A stretch of DNA of 64,000 bases, taken from positions 23,765 through 87,764 of the forward strand of contig JAGVSM010000978.1 of the NCBI GenBank assembly GCA_022494885.1. Direction: 5' to 3'. This DNA comes from Micrasema longulum (Eukaryota; Arthropoda; Insecta; Trichoptera; Brachycentridae). Of the stretch, positions 52,440 to 63,494 are shown in pieces (within the stretch, counting starts at the first letter, position 1; the number at the start of each line of letters is the position of its first letter). A model generated the notes under the pieces. That model was not told where the DNA came from, searched no databases, and saw nothing but the letters and a program-made list of their open reading frames with translations. The position numbers were made by a program, and so were the translations under genes.

Positions 52440-53188
52440 AGGGCTGCATTCAACGAGCATGCATATGCCACTAAAAATCGAAAGATACCCATTTTTGGTA
52501 CATAAAAGGGTTTGTATTTTAACATTAAAAATCAACATTCGTTTTTGGTGGATTCCAATCAGGTTCTTTCCTTAAAAAACCTTATAATTTCGACGCATTT
52601 ATTTCTTTTCACAGGATTTTTAGGAACGATAAGATAATATTAACTCACGTTTATTGTATTTTAAAAACGTATCCATATCAATGCATCCGTGTAACTAAGA
52701 AAAACTTCGCAATTGCGCCGACCGGCGTAGTTTGACGTTTACAAAAAATAATATTCATATTGTAATATTAATTGTTTCAAGCTTTGTTAATCACCCATAA
52801 ACAAATATTTACCAATGAAAAGATACACAGTCTTTTTTATAATGTTTATCCTAAAGGTTTTTACACGTTTTCATGACACAATTTGGTATTCTTGTTTCAA
52901 TTCTAAACGTCACGCCTAGCACGAACGAGTAAATACGCGTCGGCCATAACTGAGCGTTTGGCCATGAGTTAAGTGTCATCATTTTTGAGGGCTCAGGGCA
53001 TGTCTATGTATTAATATGTCAATGGTAGTGATGAGATTTAAAAAAATATTTTGCTTGTGTGTTATGGAAAGTAGCACAGGATTTTAAACGCTACTTCGAA
53101 ATCCTAATAACGATTCGTGAATGTTTCGCCTCATAAAAGTTGATAACCTTTTTTTTGGCCATCCAGGAATTTTAGAAAGCAGCTAGTA
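52440..53188 (+). mobile_element. Helitron-like non-autonomous element, plus strand
   Basis: AACATTCGTTTTTGGTGGAT, TTTTTACACGTTTTCATGAC, GCGTTTGGCCATGAGTTAAG and GAGGGCTCAGGGCATG match the elements at 40240 and 2732. It ends TAGAAAGCAGCTAG followed by T. The terminal hairpin is decayed. The 5' end is uncertain. Non-coding. Confidence 0.55.
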
Positions 53189-53289
53189 TATATTTTCCCC
53201 TGTTTCCCTAGATTTTCTGAATTGCTAAATCACTGCCATCTACTAGCTTTTAAATGCTATTTTATATATGTGAATTGATCAATCGTTTC

Positions 53290-53620
53290 TCCTTAGTCGT
53301 TTGCTCTTGGCAGAGAAGCCGTGGTCACTTTGGCAGGAGGGAAGCCCGTCTTTTGGATCCGCTTTCATCCTCTTTTGTCTTCAGCATTTCTGGAAGCCTC
53401 CTCAAGAGATATTACAATTGCTTCTGTCATCGAGTCTGTCCATCTCGAAGGATTTCTTCCGCAAGATCGAGTTCCCTCCGCTTGAAGTACCCGAGAACAC
53501 GGATTTATACATTGGAAGACGCTGTTCAATACACAATTCTCGGATTAGAGAAACATCAATCCTATAGGCTGTCCTTGGTATCAGCAACATTCTACGCCAG
53601 CCTCACACTTCGAACGCGTC
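53290..53620 (-). pseudogene. LINE ORF2 C-terminus, decayed, minus strand
   Basis: Minus-strand frames give VSLIRELCIEQRLPMYKS, then GRNPSRWTDSMTEAIVISLE and EASRNAEDKREWMRI. The order 'QLxIxQRL', 'GRxPxRWxDxI' and 'SLxEAxxxAEDRxxWR' is that of a LINE family widespread in insects. At least two frameshifts. The 155- and 88-residue plus-strand frames are antisense shadows. Confidence 0.6.
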
Positions 53621-53624
53621 TATT

Positions 53625-53985
53625 TAATTTAAAAAAAAAAAAATATTGCTCTGGACTATTGATAAAGAAAGAAAATAAATGCCAGAAGGACGCGTTTAAA
53701 AGTACTTTTTTTAACTATTGATTTATGATGACAATAAATTAAATAAGTTGACATTAAACAACAACTTGTCCTTTACATTTCTGTTGACATTATGTTTTGG
53801 TATAAACCTTGTTTTGAATAATAATATTTTAATATGTACGTACATAAAATGCTAAGGATAGTAATGAAAGTGTGTTAGATAATATAGGCATCTTTACGAT
53901 ATTTACAGGTAAAACTAAAAAATGTATATAAACTGTATCAATGGCCTATTATTTGTACATTGTAAAAAAAGATGCACGCCTTTTC
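53625..53985. other. No gene recognised
   Basis: AT-rich, no feature supported. Confidence 0.4.
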
Positions 53986-53989
53986 TTTC

Positions 53990-54790
53990 GATAAAAGCGT
54001 TTATTGTTCCCGTAATATATAGTACTATAGATATTTTTTTTTTACCTATTTTTTTTTGTTTTTTTATTATAAACATAAGTTATAAAACAGAGTATTAAAA
54101 AAATGAAGCAAGATTACATAGCAATGAAATACATATCAAGAGTAAAAATAGTAAACAAAAAAATCCCACAAAGGCATGGCCTGTTCGGGGGTATACAAGG
54201 AAATATTAATGAATTTTTGCCCCTATAATAAATACAGTTATAATATTTTTGTGTAACAAAAAAAAGAGAAAATATAATATTCTGTAAAAAATTACATGGT
54301 ATTTTTTTTATAGTAACTGAAAGGAAATAAAAAATATAAAAAACGAAAATTTTTCCTTATTATTAAAGGGCAACAAAATTTATCATATAAAAAACGAGTT
54401 CATATCTTTAGTTTGAATCCAGGATAGTGCGTGTTTTTTATAAGAAGGAACATTTTGAAAGTTTGGGATCAATAGAACATTATCAGTAGAAAAGGAATTA
54501 AACATTTTTGGGCATATAAAATATGCATATCTCTGTGCTAGCCTCGTTTTACAATGTGGTATTTCTAACACACGATTCCTTCTTTGGCTTGATCTATTTG
54601 AATTACTTGTAAATAAATTTTGGTTCTTAAATATATATTTTAAACATTGAAAACAATATATTTGTCTTAGGTCTAAAATTTTAGCTTTTTGGAAAAATTG
54701 GAAAGACGGAAAAGTGCGATTTTTTTGAAGCATTATTTTTAAATATAAATTTTGAACAGTTTCTAATGCAATTCTCTTTTTAGGCAATTA
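53990..54790 (-). pseudogene. LINE ORF2 C-terminus with 3' UTR, minus strand
   Basis: A 134-codon minus frame (54383-54787) reads KRIALETVQNLYLKIMLQKN, ILDLRQIYCFQCLKYIFKNQ, RSSQRRNRVLEIPHCKTRLA and QRYAYFICPKMFNSF. The R-rich RRNR...QRYAYFxxPKMFNS block is the usual end of jockey/CR1-type ORF2. The 5' end is truncated near 54790. The left 380 bases are the reversed 3' UTR, rich in A/T runs. The frame is open over its length, so the insertion is not very old. Confidence 0.65.
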
Positions 54791-54794
54791 AAAT

Positions 54795-55090
54795 TTTACT
54801 TTTTAATAAATCTGGATAAATATGTCCTTTGGATGTTGTGACTATATGCAACAAAAACACGCGCAAACAAGTGGAGGCGTATACAATAAAAAAACTTTAA
54901 AAAAAACTATGCATATTATTGAAATCAATAAAGGCATTAAAGTATTGCTAACACACGTGATTTTATGGCAATTATTGAGCTTTTAAGTAAAACTTTACGC
55001 TGTTACTTGCTAGAACGCACTAATAGTGAGATGAAAAATGTTATTTAACAAATAAGAAGAGGAAGAAGATATTAAAAAAACAATTTACTA
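54795..55090. other. AT-rich, nothing recognised
   Basis: No feature supported. Confidence 0.4.
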
Positions 55091-55094
55091 ATAT

Positions 55095-55440
55095 CTTTTT
55101 TTTAAATTATGGATAACTTATATAGCGCCATTTTCGTGATATAATACCTCAAGGGCGCTTTAAAAAGTGATTATATAAAGATATAAATTTAATTTCAACT
55201 TTTTAATTTAAGAAAAATAATGTTCTTTGTCACCACATGCTAAGGATTTATTCAAATAATTTAGAGAACAAGTGGGTTTTATGTTTCTTCCGAAACATCA
55301 CTTCACTCTCACAGTTTTGGACCTCTGCTGGGGGAGCATTCCATGCTGTAGGGCCTGTGACCGCAAATGCGCGTTCGCCGATTTTAGTGTTTGTATTCCA
55401 CCCTCTGTGGAAAACGTAGCCAGTGTAATTCCCGAAGTAG
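55095..55440 (-). pseudogene. CR1/L2-like LINE ORF2 end and 3' UTR, minus strand
   Basis: Reverse complement matches 20400-20695: KIGERAFAVTGPTAWNAPPA, VQNCESEVMFRKKHKTHLFS, then the 3' UTR with AAGCGCCCTTGAGGTATTAT and ATGGCGCTATATAAG. The upstream part gives HYFGNYTGYVFHRGW, corresponding to LLRELHWLRFPQRV in another frame. The plus-strand frames here are shadows. Confidence 0.75.
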
Positions 55441-55449
55441 TGGAGTTGT

Positions 55450-58400
55450 GGTATATGTATTTAAAATAAATGCAACGACGTTTTTATTGTTAATTTATTA
55501 ATCGATGGGAGATATGTATTATTATGTACGGTAAAAATATTTGCATAAAGTTTTTTGGCAAAGACTATAGAAAATATAAGATACCGTAAAAACGTATTCA
55601 CTTCGACTTTAATATTGCGTGAAGTATTCATCTTTCAATCCTTTTTTTATATTCGTATTAAAATATTAAGTTGATGCAGTATCCTGAAAGGCCGGCCGAT
55701 TAGACCGATGCCCGAATGTATTCATAATTCAGGCTCTTTATAATTTTCCAGGCTTACCCCATTTTGAAATATAATGTGTTTCAAAGCTTGTGATGGAAAT
55801 TATGAGAGTTGAAAATAATTGCGTTTTCTATAAGTTTCAGGACAGAAGAACTGAATAATTCATGCCGACATAAATCTCATTGCTTTGGGAATAAGCATTA
55901 TAACTTTTTTAGCAAGGGATGGTTGGTTCAAATTAGCAATGTTGCTAGCAATCGTACAAAAATTATGTATCGATCGATTGGGAGCGAATTGGTGATTGTT
56001 TGTGTAGCTTCTAAGCGTTGTTATTTTATAATGACGACATCATTAGTTGTAACCAAAATGATGTTCGTTATGAGTACGGGATAATATACACTTTGGCGGT
56101 TGGCAAAACTCCAAACCTTCCAAATATCCTGGAGAGGGAAAGTTTCAAGTCATTCGCGACACAATTTTTAGTTGGACTAACGCCAGGAAAATACGCTAAC
56201 TTCCTCCGGTGTTTGTAAAAACCGTTCATGAATTATCCTGTTAAATCGGTGTTTTATCGTCCTCCTCGTGAATTACTTCTTTGTTATATTTTGTGCCAGT
56301 TGCTAATTTTGGTTGGTTGGACACCTTAAGCAATTTAAGTCAATATATCGGTAAAGTTCCGAATTGTTTGATTTCTATTATCGTTTCGTGTTATTGTAAA
56401 AGTTTTCTGATTTCTCTCTGTTTTCGTCCATACCTTGTCTCATAAATTTTATCCGGTGAGCTTTGTTAGCCGACCTTGTGTGTCCGGTATTTAAGAATTT
56501 CTTTTCAATTATGGCGACAGGTAGCTACGTAATATATTATGCACCTAGTAGACCCTGCCGGCCTTGAACAATCACCTCTCGAACCAATCTTCAACAAGAT
56601 TTTGCACCGCAACTACCACTCCTGCTGGTATGCGCTAGGTGAATATCTCAAGACAAACATGCCAATGGCAGGACCGACATTGTATATTTAACTTATTACT
56701 CCATCTTCCATACGCCCAAGGTTTTGTGTATCCTTTCATTAATCTTATGCAGAAAATTTCTGTTTATATTTTGAGGATTTTAAAGGTCACGTATCGAAAC
56801 GTGAATCGGTTTTAATTAACGTTGCTTGTTCCTCCAGATAGACCTATTATTTATGATCACGACTTTTCAGCTACAGCTGTTATAACTGTTAAAAATTCTT
56901 ACTTTTATGTTACTGGAAATTCTTGTAATAATGCTTCTTTTTCTATTTGGTAAATGGAATATTGGATTGACAGGTTCAATTATGTTAAAAACAAGTGTTT
57001 TTCTCTCACGTTTCTTAAATATAATTGCGTAGAAATACAAGGTATAGTTATTTTTACTGATTAAAAAAGTTTTGTCTTAAATTCACTATTTTTTTTTATT
57101 AAATCGAAATATCTCCATGATAACTAGGTATTTTTGGAAAAAAATATTTCGTGGTGATTTATTTATTTATTTTATTTAGTTCTATGATAAACAATGTACT
57201 GATATAATATTTACAACACAATATTTACATCCATACTTACTCTAACAATATTTATCAATAATCGCTTGCTATCCTAATTTATAATATATAAACTGTTCTT
57301 TTATATGTACACTTATTTTAACTTGTGTACATTCACTCTGAATAATATATATAACCGATTATTTTTTGCATTACATTTAATTTCACTCATTGCATTTTTT
57401 ATTTTATTTATCGGGGATATCAACGGTAATATATGTAAAAAATATAACAAATAAAATATACATAGAATAAAACCAATGACAGATACGAGTATACACAGAA
57501 ATACATGAAATACTCGTACAATACATGTCATGTTAGTGTGTTTGTTAGAGGGTGGGTGAGTGGGTGTTATAATGGAATGAGGGCGGACGTGCGTGTGTAA
57601 ATATTATCTCACAAGGGTCAAAAATATACAAAATATGAAGAATTAGGTATAAAATAAGATTTTATTATATAAAAATGTGTGTTTTAAAACGCGCATTTTA
57701 AATGTCAATTTGTTACAATCAAACGGATCAATAAGGGGAATGTTCAAATTATACTCACGAGCTAAACGTATAAGTGGAGAGTTCTGGACATATTTCGTAC
57801 GAACTGCTGGCACATGAAATATAGAGCTCGACATGTGACGGGTGGGGTAGCCAGATACATTTAATGATAACTCCGACACAAGAGCCGGTCTATTAAGGCG
57901 TCCACTAAGTATGTCATGAAGGACGGCGATCTTCTAAACTAAGCAAATTAATTAGTTTAATTTCAAATATATGTACATTTTTTTTTTGTTTTCTGGCATT
58001 TCTTTAAATAACTTTATTCTCTTGTACATAAGGCAGTTCTGGGACATTGCTTTGATTTCTTTTCCAGTCTTATATTTTTAGATCCTCTTGTTGTACAGTT
58101 ATGAAAGAGCTAATTATTTTTATTGTTTGTTTTGGAAATATCTAGGATAACTATATATTTCTATACTATTTCTTTAATAATTTTGTCAATTTCCTTGGCA
58201 ATATTGAATTTGATTCTTTGGTCAATTGTCATAATATCTAGAACTTGTGTCATTTTCTTAACTTAAGCTTCTACCATATCTTAATACAATTCTCATCGCT
58301 TTGTTTTGGAAAAAAATTAACGTGTTTTTTAATTCACGGTTAGGCATTTCAATCCACTGTATAATCACATACTTACGGTGGTTTGTAAAGTACCTAATTT

Positions 58401-58735
58401 TAATTTTAAATTATGGAATAATTGTTTTACAGCAGCTGTTTTTTTTTTTAGTTTTCCGGAAACCTTTGATCGTTCAGATAATCAACCTGTTCATTAAGGA
58501 AACTTTGTAACCTGTTTCGTTGTGATTTTAACAATCTCAGTATTATATCGGTTTACAGTCAACATAGCTTAGCTTCTATCGCCGCCCTTTTGAAACTAGT
58601 TTACCTTGATCCAAAGCCAAATACGAGGATAAGTCAGGACGCTTAACCTAGACTCCTGACTATGGTGTTTTTATCCCTTTGCTTTTATTTTGTATTGAAT
58701 AATCTTAATATATTCGGTAATTAGAAATGTTATTA
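55450..58735. other. Long stretch without a recognised gene
   Basis: Frames of 60-90 codons (55809-56084, 56018-56218, 57313-57531, 57643-57879, 58301-58510) lack motifs. A GC-richer patch at 56525-56650 contains CACCTAGTAGACCCTGCCGG, which could be an old reversed Helitron end. 57160-57420 is an AT-rich LINE-UTR-like stretch starting GATTTATTTATTTATTTTAT. Confidence 0.4.
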
Positions 58736-58740
58736 TTTTA

Positions 58741-59109
58741 ACAATATTTTGAGTTTGTCCAAATTTTTGTAGACAAGGACTGGATTGGTTGATAAATCCA
58801 CCTGGTCCACGAAGAAGTATAGAAATTGAAAAAATAACATTTTCAGGCGTTGCCTAGTATGTAGGTGAAATAATTCAATTAGATGAATCTCACCCGCATA
58901 AATAAAGGTTTCAGCTCTTTAACTTTACAACCATCAACAGATGAAAGAATTGAAGGAATATAGATGTTCAAATACGGGCAGAATGGTGAATGTTACACAG
59001 TGTGTGAAGTGGCCACTTAAACCAGCCATTGACAGGTCATAAGCCCTGTAAATGCCTAGACTTCTATATTACCTTTTCTTAAATGTTCTTCATCTCTGAT
59101 GTAATATAC
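58741..59109 (+). mobile_element. Family A repeat, plus copy with short first arm
   Basis: ACAATATTTTGAGTTTGTCC and TTTTTGTAGACAAGGACTGG, then directly the body (GTCCACGAAGAAGTATAGAA, TTTTCAGGCGTTGCCTAGTA, TTACACAGTGTGTGAAGTGG, GGTCATAAGCCCTGTAAATG) to CATCTCTGATGTAATATAC. Flanks share TATTATTT (58731-58738 and 59110-59117), a likely 8-bp target duplication. No palindromic first half, so this is the simple form of the family. A further 60-bp scrap (59145-59205) follows. Confidence 0.8.
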
Positions 59110-59209
59110 TATTATTTAAGTTTTATTGGCAAAATGGGACATGTTACAATGCTCTTCTACTTCAGTAAAATCAACGGATGGAAAAGTTGAAGAAATAAGA
59201 ATAGGGTTT

Positions 59210-60410
59210 TATCACTTTTTTTTTTTTTTTACGATGGTAACAGTATTAATCTTTTATTCGTGCGACGTCGGATAATTTTTATAAAAAGATTTGAAAAATG
59301 CATATTTTGAATTACCCGAAAACGGGATGTTGCTCGCCCTGCGGGACGAACGGGACGCATGACGCTTTGGTGTCAAACTTGTACGCAATGTTTATTAGAA
59401 GCGCAGTCGACGGCCATAACGCGTGACGTCGAAATGACGCGATGCCAACTGCGGGCCGTTTTGTATGTGCCCATTTTTAAACCCGAAAATTAGAAATGAA
59501 AGCTTGTTATGAATACGTTTACGTTGAATTATAATCGTAAAAGTTCGCTCTAAACATATCTTATATTTTTTACGTTATTCCTGACTTGTGGAAATACCCT
59601 TTTCTGTGAAATAAATGATTTGAGAAATAAAAACACTTACAAACAAAGATATTTATTGTACACTCTTTGACAAACTGTAAAATGTATTAAAATGCCGTGA
59701 TTTTGTTTTTGATCTGAAAAGTGTATCTTCGTGCGAGTAAATTCACTTAGTGTTTTGGTGGTCTATGTATTATTTATTTTATAAAATAAGATAATAATAT
59801 TACTTAGTTGATTATAAATACATGTGGCGATTTTTATATAAAACATTCTTCTCGGACTACTTTAACAGTACCTAATTCATTCGCGATGAAAACCAGTTTT
59901 TTTATTATCTTGTTTTCGACGATTTAATTTGTCGGATGAAGTAGATAAATTTTAAGTTTTTTGTTAATCACAATAACTCTCAAATAATTGTTATTTTTAA
60001 TTCGTGCTTATTAATTTGATATGTGTTAAATAATAATTATTTTTAACGAATTCAATCTCATCATCTAAACTTTTATTACTGATTTCTAATGATTTGTTTT
60101 CTTTTTGTTTCAGGTAAGTTTAAAAAGTTGTTTTCTGGGACCTGTGACGTCTTTTTAAACAAATCGCATTTCAAAATCTTCATTTAGTAAGTCTGCATAA
60201 TTTTCCATGCATATTGTTAAAATTGAAATTTTCTTTCCTCCTCGTGTTACCAAGCTACCACACATGAGATCCTACGTTAGCGTTGCTAACTTTAAGTTAG
60301 GTTAAAATTTATATTCTTTGCACCATGGTTTGTCTGGACCTCTGGAATGACATATTCAACGAAAGACTGACGGGTTTAATCAGGTAATAACTAATATTGA
60401 AGTATAAATT
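59210..60410. other. No gene recognised
   Basis: A GC-richer patch at 59315-59465 (CTCGCCCTGCGGGACGAACG, GGCCATAACGCGTGACGTCG) interrupts AT-rich sequence. CpGs are frequent there. No reading frame of note. Confidence 0.4.
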
Positions 60411-60417
60411 ATAATTG

Positions 60418-60640
60418 GCGCCGTGGCGCAGTTGGTTCGACGGTTAACTGTGAAACTGGAGTCGCGGGTTCAATTCCCGCCAGTTGCAAGAAAAAAATCC
60501 AAGAAAGGTTTTTTTCTCAATTGGTCTGGGTGTTGTGGTGTATTTTTCATTACCTCCTTCTATATCCCCTCTATCCCACCTGCTGACAAGCCTCTAAATA
60601 GAGGCTTAGCGGGTTATTCCTTTTTAAAAAAATATTATTA
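60418..60640 (+). mobile_element. SINE-3 (tRNA-derived), good head
   Basis: The head GGCGCCGTGGCGCAGTTGGT has a perfect A box (TGGCGCAGTTGG) and GCGGGTTCAATTCCCGCC holds a B box (GGTTCAATTCC) in a tRNA-like T arm. The non-tRNA body has TTTCTCAATTGGTCTGGGTG, TTCATTACCTCCTTCTATAT and CCACCTGCTGACAAGC, shared with 26345-26560. The hairpin GCCTCTAAATAGAGGC lies near the end. I call it a SINE and not a tRNA gene because of the shared body. The 80-residue frame is incidental. Confidence 0.85.
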
Positions 60641-60699
60641 CCCGCTAACAAGCATCTTCAAATAGGTCAGCATTATGAAGTTGATTTTAATGTTTATGA

Positions 60700-60755
60700 A
60701 TCAACCCTGATGATGGACGCTGTAGTGCTATCCAAAATGTCAGAAAATAACGCAA
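60700..60755 (+). other. Hammerhead-like motif 5 (CpG-decayed)
   Basis: CCCTGATGATGGACGCTGTA, then GTGCTATCCAAAATGTCAG. CTGATGA is an exact CUGANGA core; GGA/TCC can pair as stem II; AAAATGTC is what GAAACGTC becomes after two CpG transitions. Probably inactive now. Confidence 0.4.
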
Positions 60756-61027
60756 ACGATACACGGCATAGTAAATAAAAAAACTCGTTTTATATCTGAA
60801 CTGCTATAATAATCTAAAAAAAAAAAAAATTTGCTTGGAAAATCTTCAACCTTTATCAATTATTTAACCTTCTTTACAATGAAATAAATTATTTAATCAT
60901 ATTTTACCATATTTTCCCCTTTCTTACTCGTCCATTTCACAAGATAAGTCTGTATCTATAGAATTAAGTCCAGAAACAGAAGGCGACTAAACTACTCTTA
61001 AAGGAGTAGTTTTACGTGAATCCAACC

Positions 61028-61102
61028 ATGCCGTGTTGTGTCGTTTTAAAGTGTAGACATACTGCTGGGATCAAAAAGAAACAGGATGGGATCACATTTC
61101 AC
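61028..61102 (+). CDS. Possible first exon of a THAP-domain protein
   Basis: ATG at 61028 (context CAACCATGCC) opens MPCCVVLKCRHTAG...KKKQDGITFH. THAP domains start M-x-x-C-x(2-4)-C and reach xxxFH about 25 residues in; here Cys3/Cys4 and Cys9, a basic KKKQ run and ITFH fit. A donor-like GTGTAA follows ITFH at 61103, so the exon would be 75 bases in phase 0. Without splicing the frame stops two codons later. The rest of the domain (RFP, W, P, H) is not visible nearby. THAP domains occur in P-element transposases and in host regulators; either origin is possible, as is a dead fragment. Confidence 0.45.
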
Positions 61103-61109
61103 GTGTAAT

Positions 61110-62455
61110 TAGCAAATGCATGTGTAAGTAGCAAATTTATTACTTTAATTTAATTATTTTCTATCTGTCAGATTGTCAAAGAAAACAAAATAAATATTTT
61201 ATTAGTATTGCCAGGGTAGTCAAACTTTTACGCTACTTTGCTCATCATATATTATTTAACGTGACATAAAAATATTCGCTTTATGTAAAATAAAATTTGT
61301 TACATTTTTTCAAAGTTTTCAAAAAAGAACCGTTCAAAGCTCATTAATTCAATTACTCTTATTAAATTACCCTTTCCTTATCTACTCTGTTGTGTCAATT
61401 AATGTTTCCACGTGTACAAAAACATTTTAGAGAACTTTAAAAAATATGTAAAAATCTTACATTTGTGTTATGATTGTATTTTTTGCGACCTGGCAACATT
61501 ACGCGGTGACTTTACGCATGCGTGCAGTCCGATGTATTCAAACACGATTCTACGCTCCTTCTGGACTATTCTTAATTCTATGCCTGTATCGAAAGATTCA
61601 CATTTACCTTTATAATTTGCAGTACATTTTTCGACAATACATTTTTTTTAAACAAACGAAAATCGCCGGGCTCATAGAAACACGTCTAACCTTGACGGCT
61701 GCCACAGACAAAATAAACAACGAATCCAGCTGAAAAAATTAGTATGCTTTAGGGGCATGTGTACTAACATTATAAAAAGAATTGACAATCGGACTCTCTA
61801 AACCTGCGCAATTTTTAAAATTCCCGTTATTTTCTGAACACACCCCGGATTAATTATAATTACATTTACTAAAAGTACCTGTTTGTTATTTTTATTAATT
61901 AATGCTTTGTGTTCTGGTACTCCAAACTTAATTCCCCGGAATACCATTTAACTTTCCTCAATTTCAAAACACCGCAATGGGGGTGTGTTTTATACTCCAG
62001 AGGGTGAAAAAACATTATATTTTACAAGTATTTAAACTGAATTAAGTGATCATAATTTCGTTATAAAGAGTTCGTTACGATCACGTTGTCTAAAATATTT
62101 TGATAAAGCCTTGTACATTAATGGTCCTAGCAAAACTATTATCTCGTATTCTTCTTGAATTCGACTCTTGACCTCATGAATCAGTCTTTCCCAAATCGAC
62201 CTTTCGTTATGAAGAGTATTATTTGTTTCCATCTTATCAATAATTATGTCTACATTGAACAAAAAAGAAAAAACGTTGCTAAAACCGTTTTCCGGACCCG
62301 TAACGATGTGATGTGACTCTAGGATAAGGTGTAATGCCTATGAAGAGCAGTAATTTGTTGGACAGTTTATTTGTTTTATTTACTATTTTTTATAATTATT
62401 TAAATAATCACTTTGTCATAATTTCTTACTGTACTACTCGTGAGTTGGTATGATA
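61110..62455. other. No gene recognised
   Basis: Frames of 67-87 codons at 61412-61733 overlap and lack motifs; a 70-codon minus frame at 62050-62262 begins MFNVDIIIDKMETNN and is likewise unassigned. Confidence 0.4.
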
Positions 62456-62678
62456 AATACCATGGCCCGCATTACAATGGGAAGTTAACATTTATCTTCA
62501 ATTTTATCAACAAACTAAAATTAATTTTTCTGTATTAAAAATAGAAAAAAACATTTTTTTTCCAAACATGTTCAATTACTTGTTTAGATACCTAAGAAGA
62601 TATTTAAAATTTTCATACTAATATACACATTTTCGTACATAAATATTTACTTTGAGATTTTACTTTGTACGATCAGTA

Positions 62679-63359
62679 AATAGGCTTGAAAATGAATGCT
62701 TCAAAAACTAAAGTAATGAGTGATGCAAACCAATCATGTAACATCTTAGTAAATGAAGAAATAATTGAAAAGATTGATAGTTATATATACTTAGGACATG
62801 AAATAAAGCTCGGCAAAGATAATCAAGAGGTAGAAATAGAAAGAAGGCGAGGTTTAGCATGGGCCGCCTTTGGTAAGCTCTCATATATCCTCAAATCTCC
62901 GAAGTATTTAATTTACTTAAAGAAGAAACTTTTTGATGCTTGTGTTCTCCCTGTACTGACATATGGCTGTGAAACTTTTGTGTTCACGAAAAAAAATTTA
63001 CACAAATTATCAGTGACACAGAGAGCCATGGAAAGGAGAATGCTGGGTATTTCGTTGAGAGACAGAAAAACCAATACATGGATTAAAGCGAGAACAAAGA
63101 TCACCGATGTGGTCCATAGGGCTGCCAACCAGAAATGGAGCTGGGCTGGTCATATAGCCAGAATCACAGACTCTAAATGGACCAAAAAAGTCCTGGAATG
63201 GCGACCCAGAACGGGTAGAAGAAGTGTCGGCAGGCCTCAGACAAGGTGGTCTGATGACATAAGACGAGTTGCAGGAAGTGGTTGGATGCGGTTGGCTCAG
63301 GATAGGGAAATGTGGAGACTAAAGGGGGAGGCCTATGTTCAACATTGACAAGAGACGGC

Positions 63360-63393
<34 letters not shown>

Positions 63394-63400
63394 CAATAAA
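62679..63400 (+). mobile_element. RTE-like LINE, 5'-truncated, with exact 8-bp TSD
   Basis: Bounded by GATCAGTA at 62671-62678 and 63401-63408. It holds 222 codons of ORF2, a 10-20 base 3' UTR (AAGAGACGGCTG) and a (GAT)n tail of about 11 units ending CAATAAA. The intact frame and clean TSD show it is one of the youngest insertions in the window. It is a better-preserved relative of 18857-19465. Confidence 0.92.
62686..63348 (+). pseudogene. RTE-like reverse transcriptase, C-terminal 220 codons
   Basis: Starts within the RT palm/thumb with LKMNASKTKVM (the K-M-N-x-x-K-T-K block after the YxDD motif, which is missing). Next come YIYLGHEIKLGKDNQEVEIE, RRRGLAWAAFGKL, FDACVLPVLTYGCETFVFTK, LSVTQRAMERRMLGISLRDR, WAGHIARITDSKWTKKVLEW, RRSVGRPQTRWSDDIRRVAG and WMRLAQDREMWRLKGEAYVQ, ending at 63348. 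These are all the standard RTE post-RT blocks with no stop. Lacking endonuclease and RT catalytic residues it is not functional, though the open frame means little time since insertion. The minus frame at 62913-63128 is a shadow. Confidence 0.9.
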
Positions 63401-63494
63401 GATCAGTACGTATCTAGACGGTATACGTAACTTTCCTACTATTTCTATGTACCTCGGTAAGATCTACCGACCTACCGGCACGTGTTTTCATTGC

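Larger units (their letters stand above)
62464..63490 (+). mobile_element. MITE family B copy split by an RTE insertion
   Basis: The left part (62464-62678) starts CCCGCATTACAATGGGAAGT and continues CTTCAATTTTATCAACAAAC, CATGTTCAATTACTTG and TTTTCGTACATAAATATTTA. The right part (63401-63490) has CTAGACGGTATACGTAACTT and ACCTCGGTAAGATCTACCG as in 41070-41200. GATCAGTA is duplicated at the junctions. Confidence 0.75.

Noticed and set aside
53254..53721. 155-codon plus-strand frame
   Set aside because: The minus strand carries LINE ORF2 C-terminal blocks in correct order; the plus frame is their antisense.
60418..60490. True tRNA gene
   Set aside because: A and B boxes are good, but the following 150 bases are shared with the copy at 26345-26560, so it is the head of a SINE.
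63359..63400. (GAT)n run as an independent microsatellite
   Set aside because: It is the 3' tail of the RTE LINE, directly after its stop codon and inside the TSDs.
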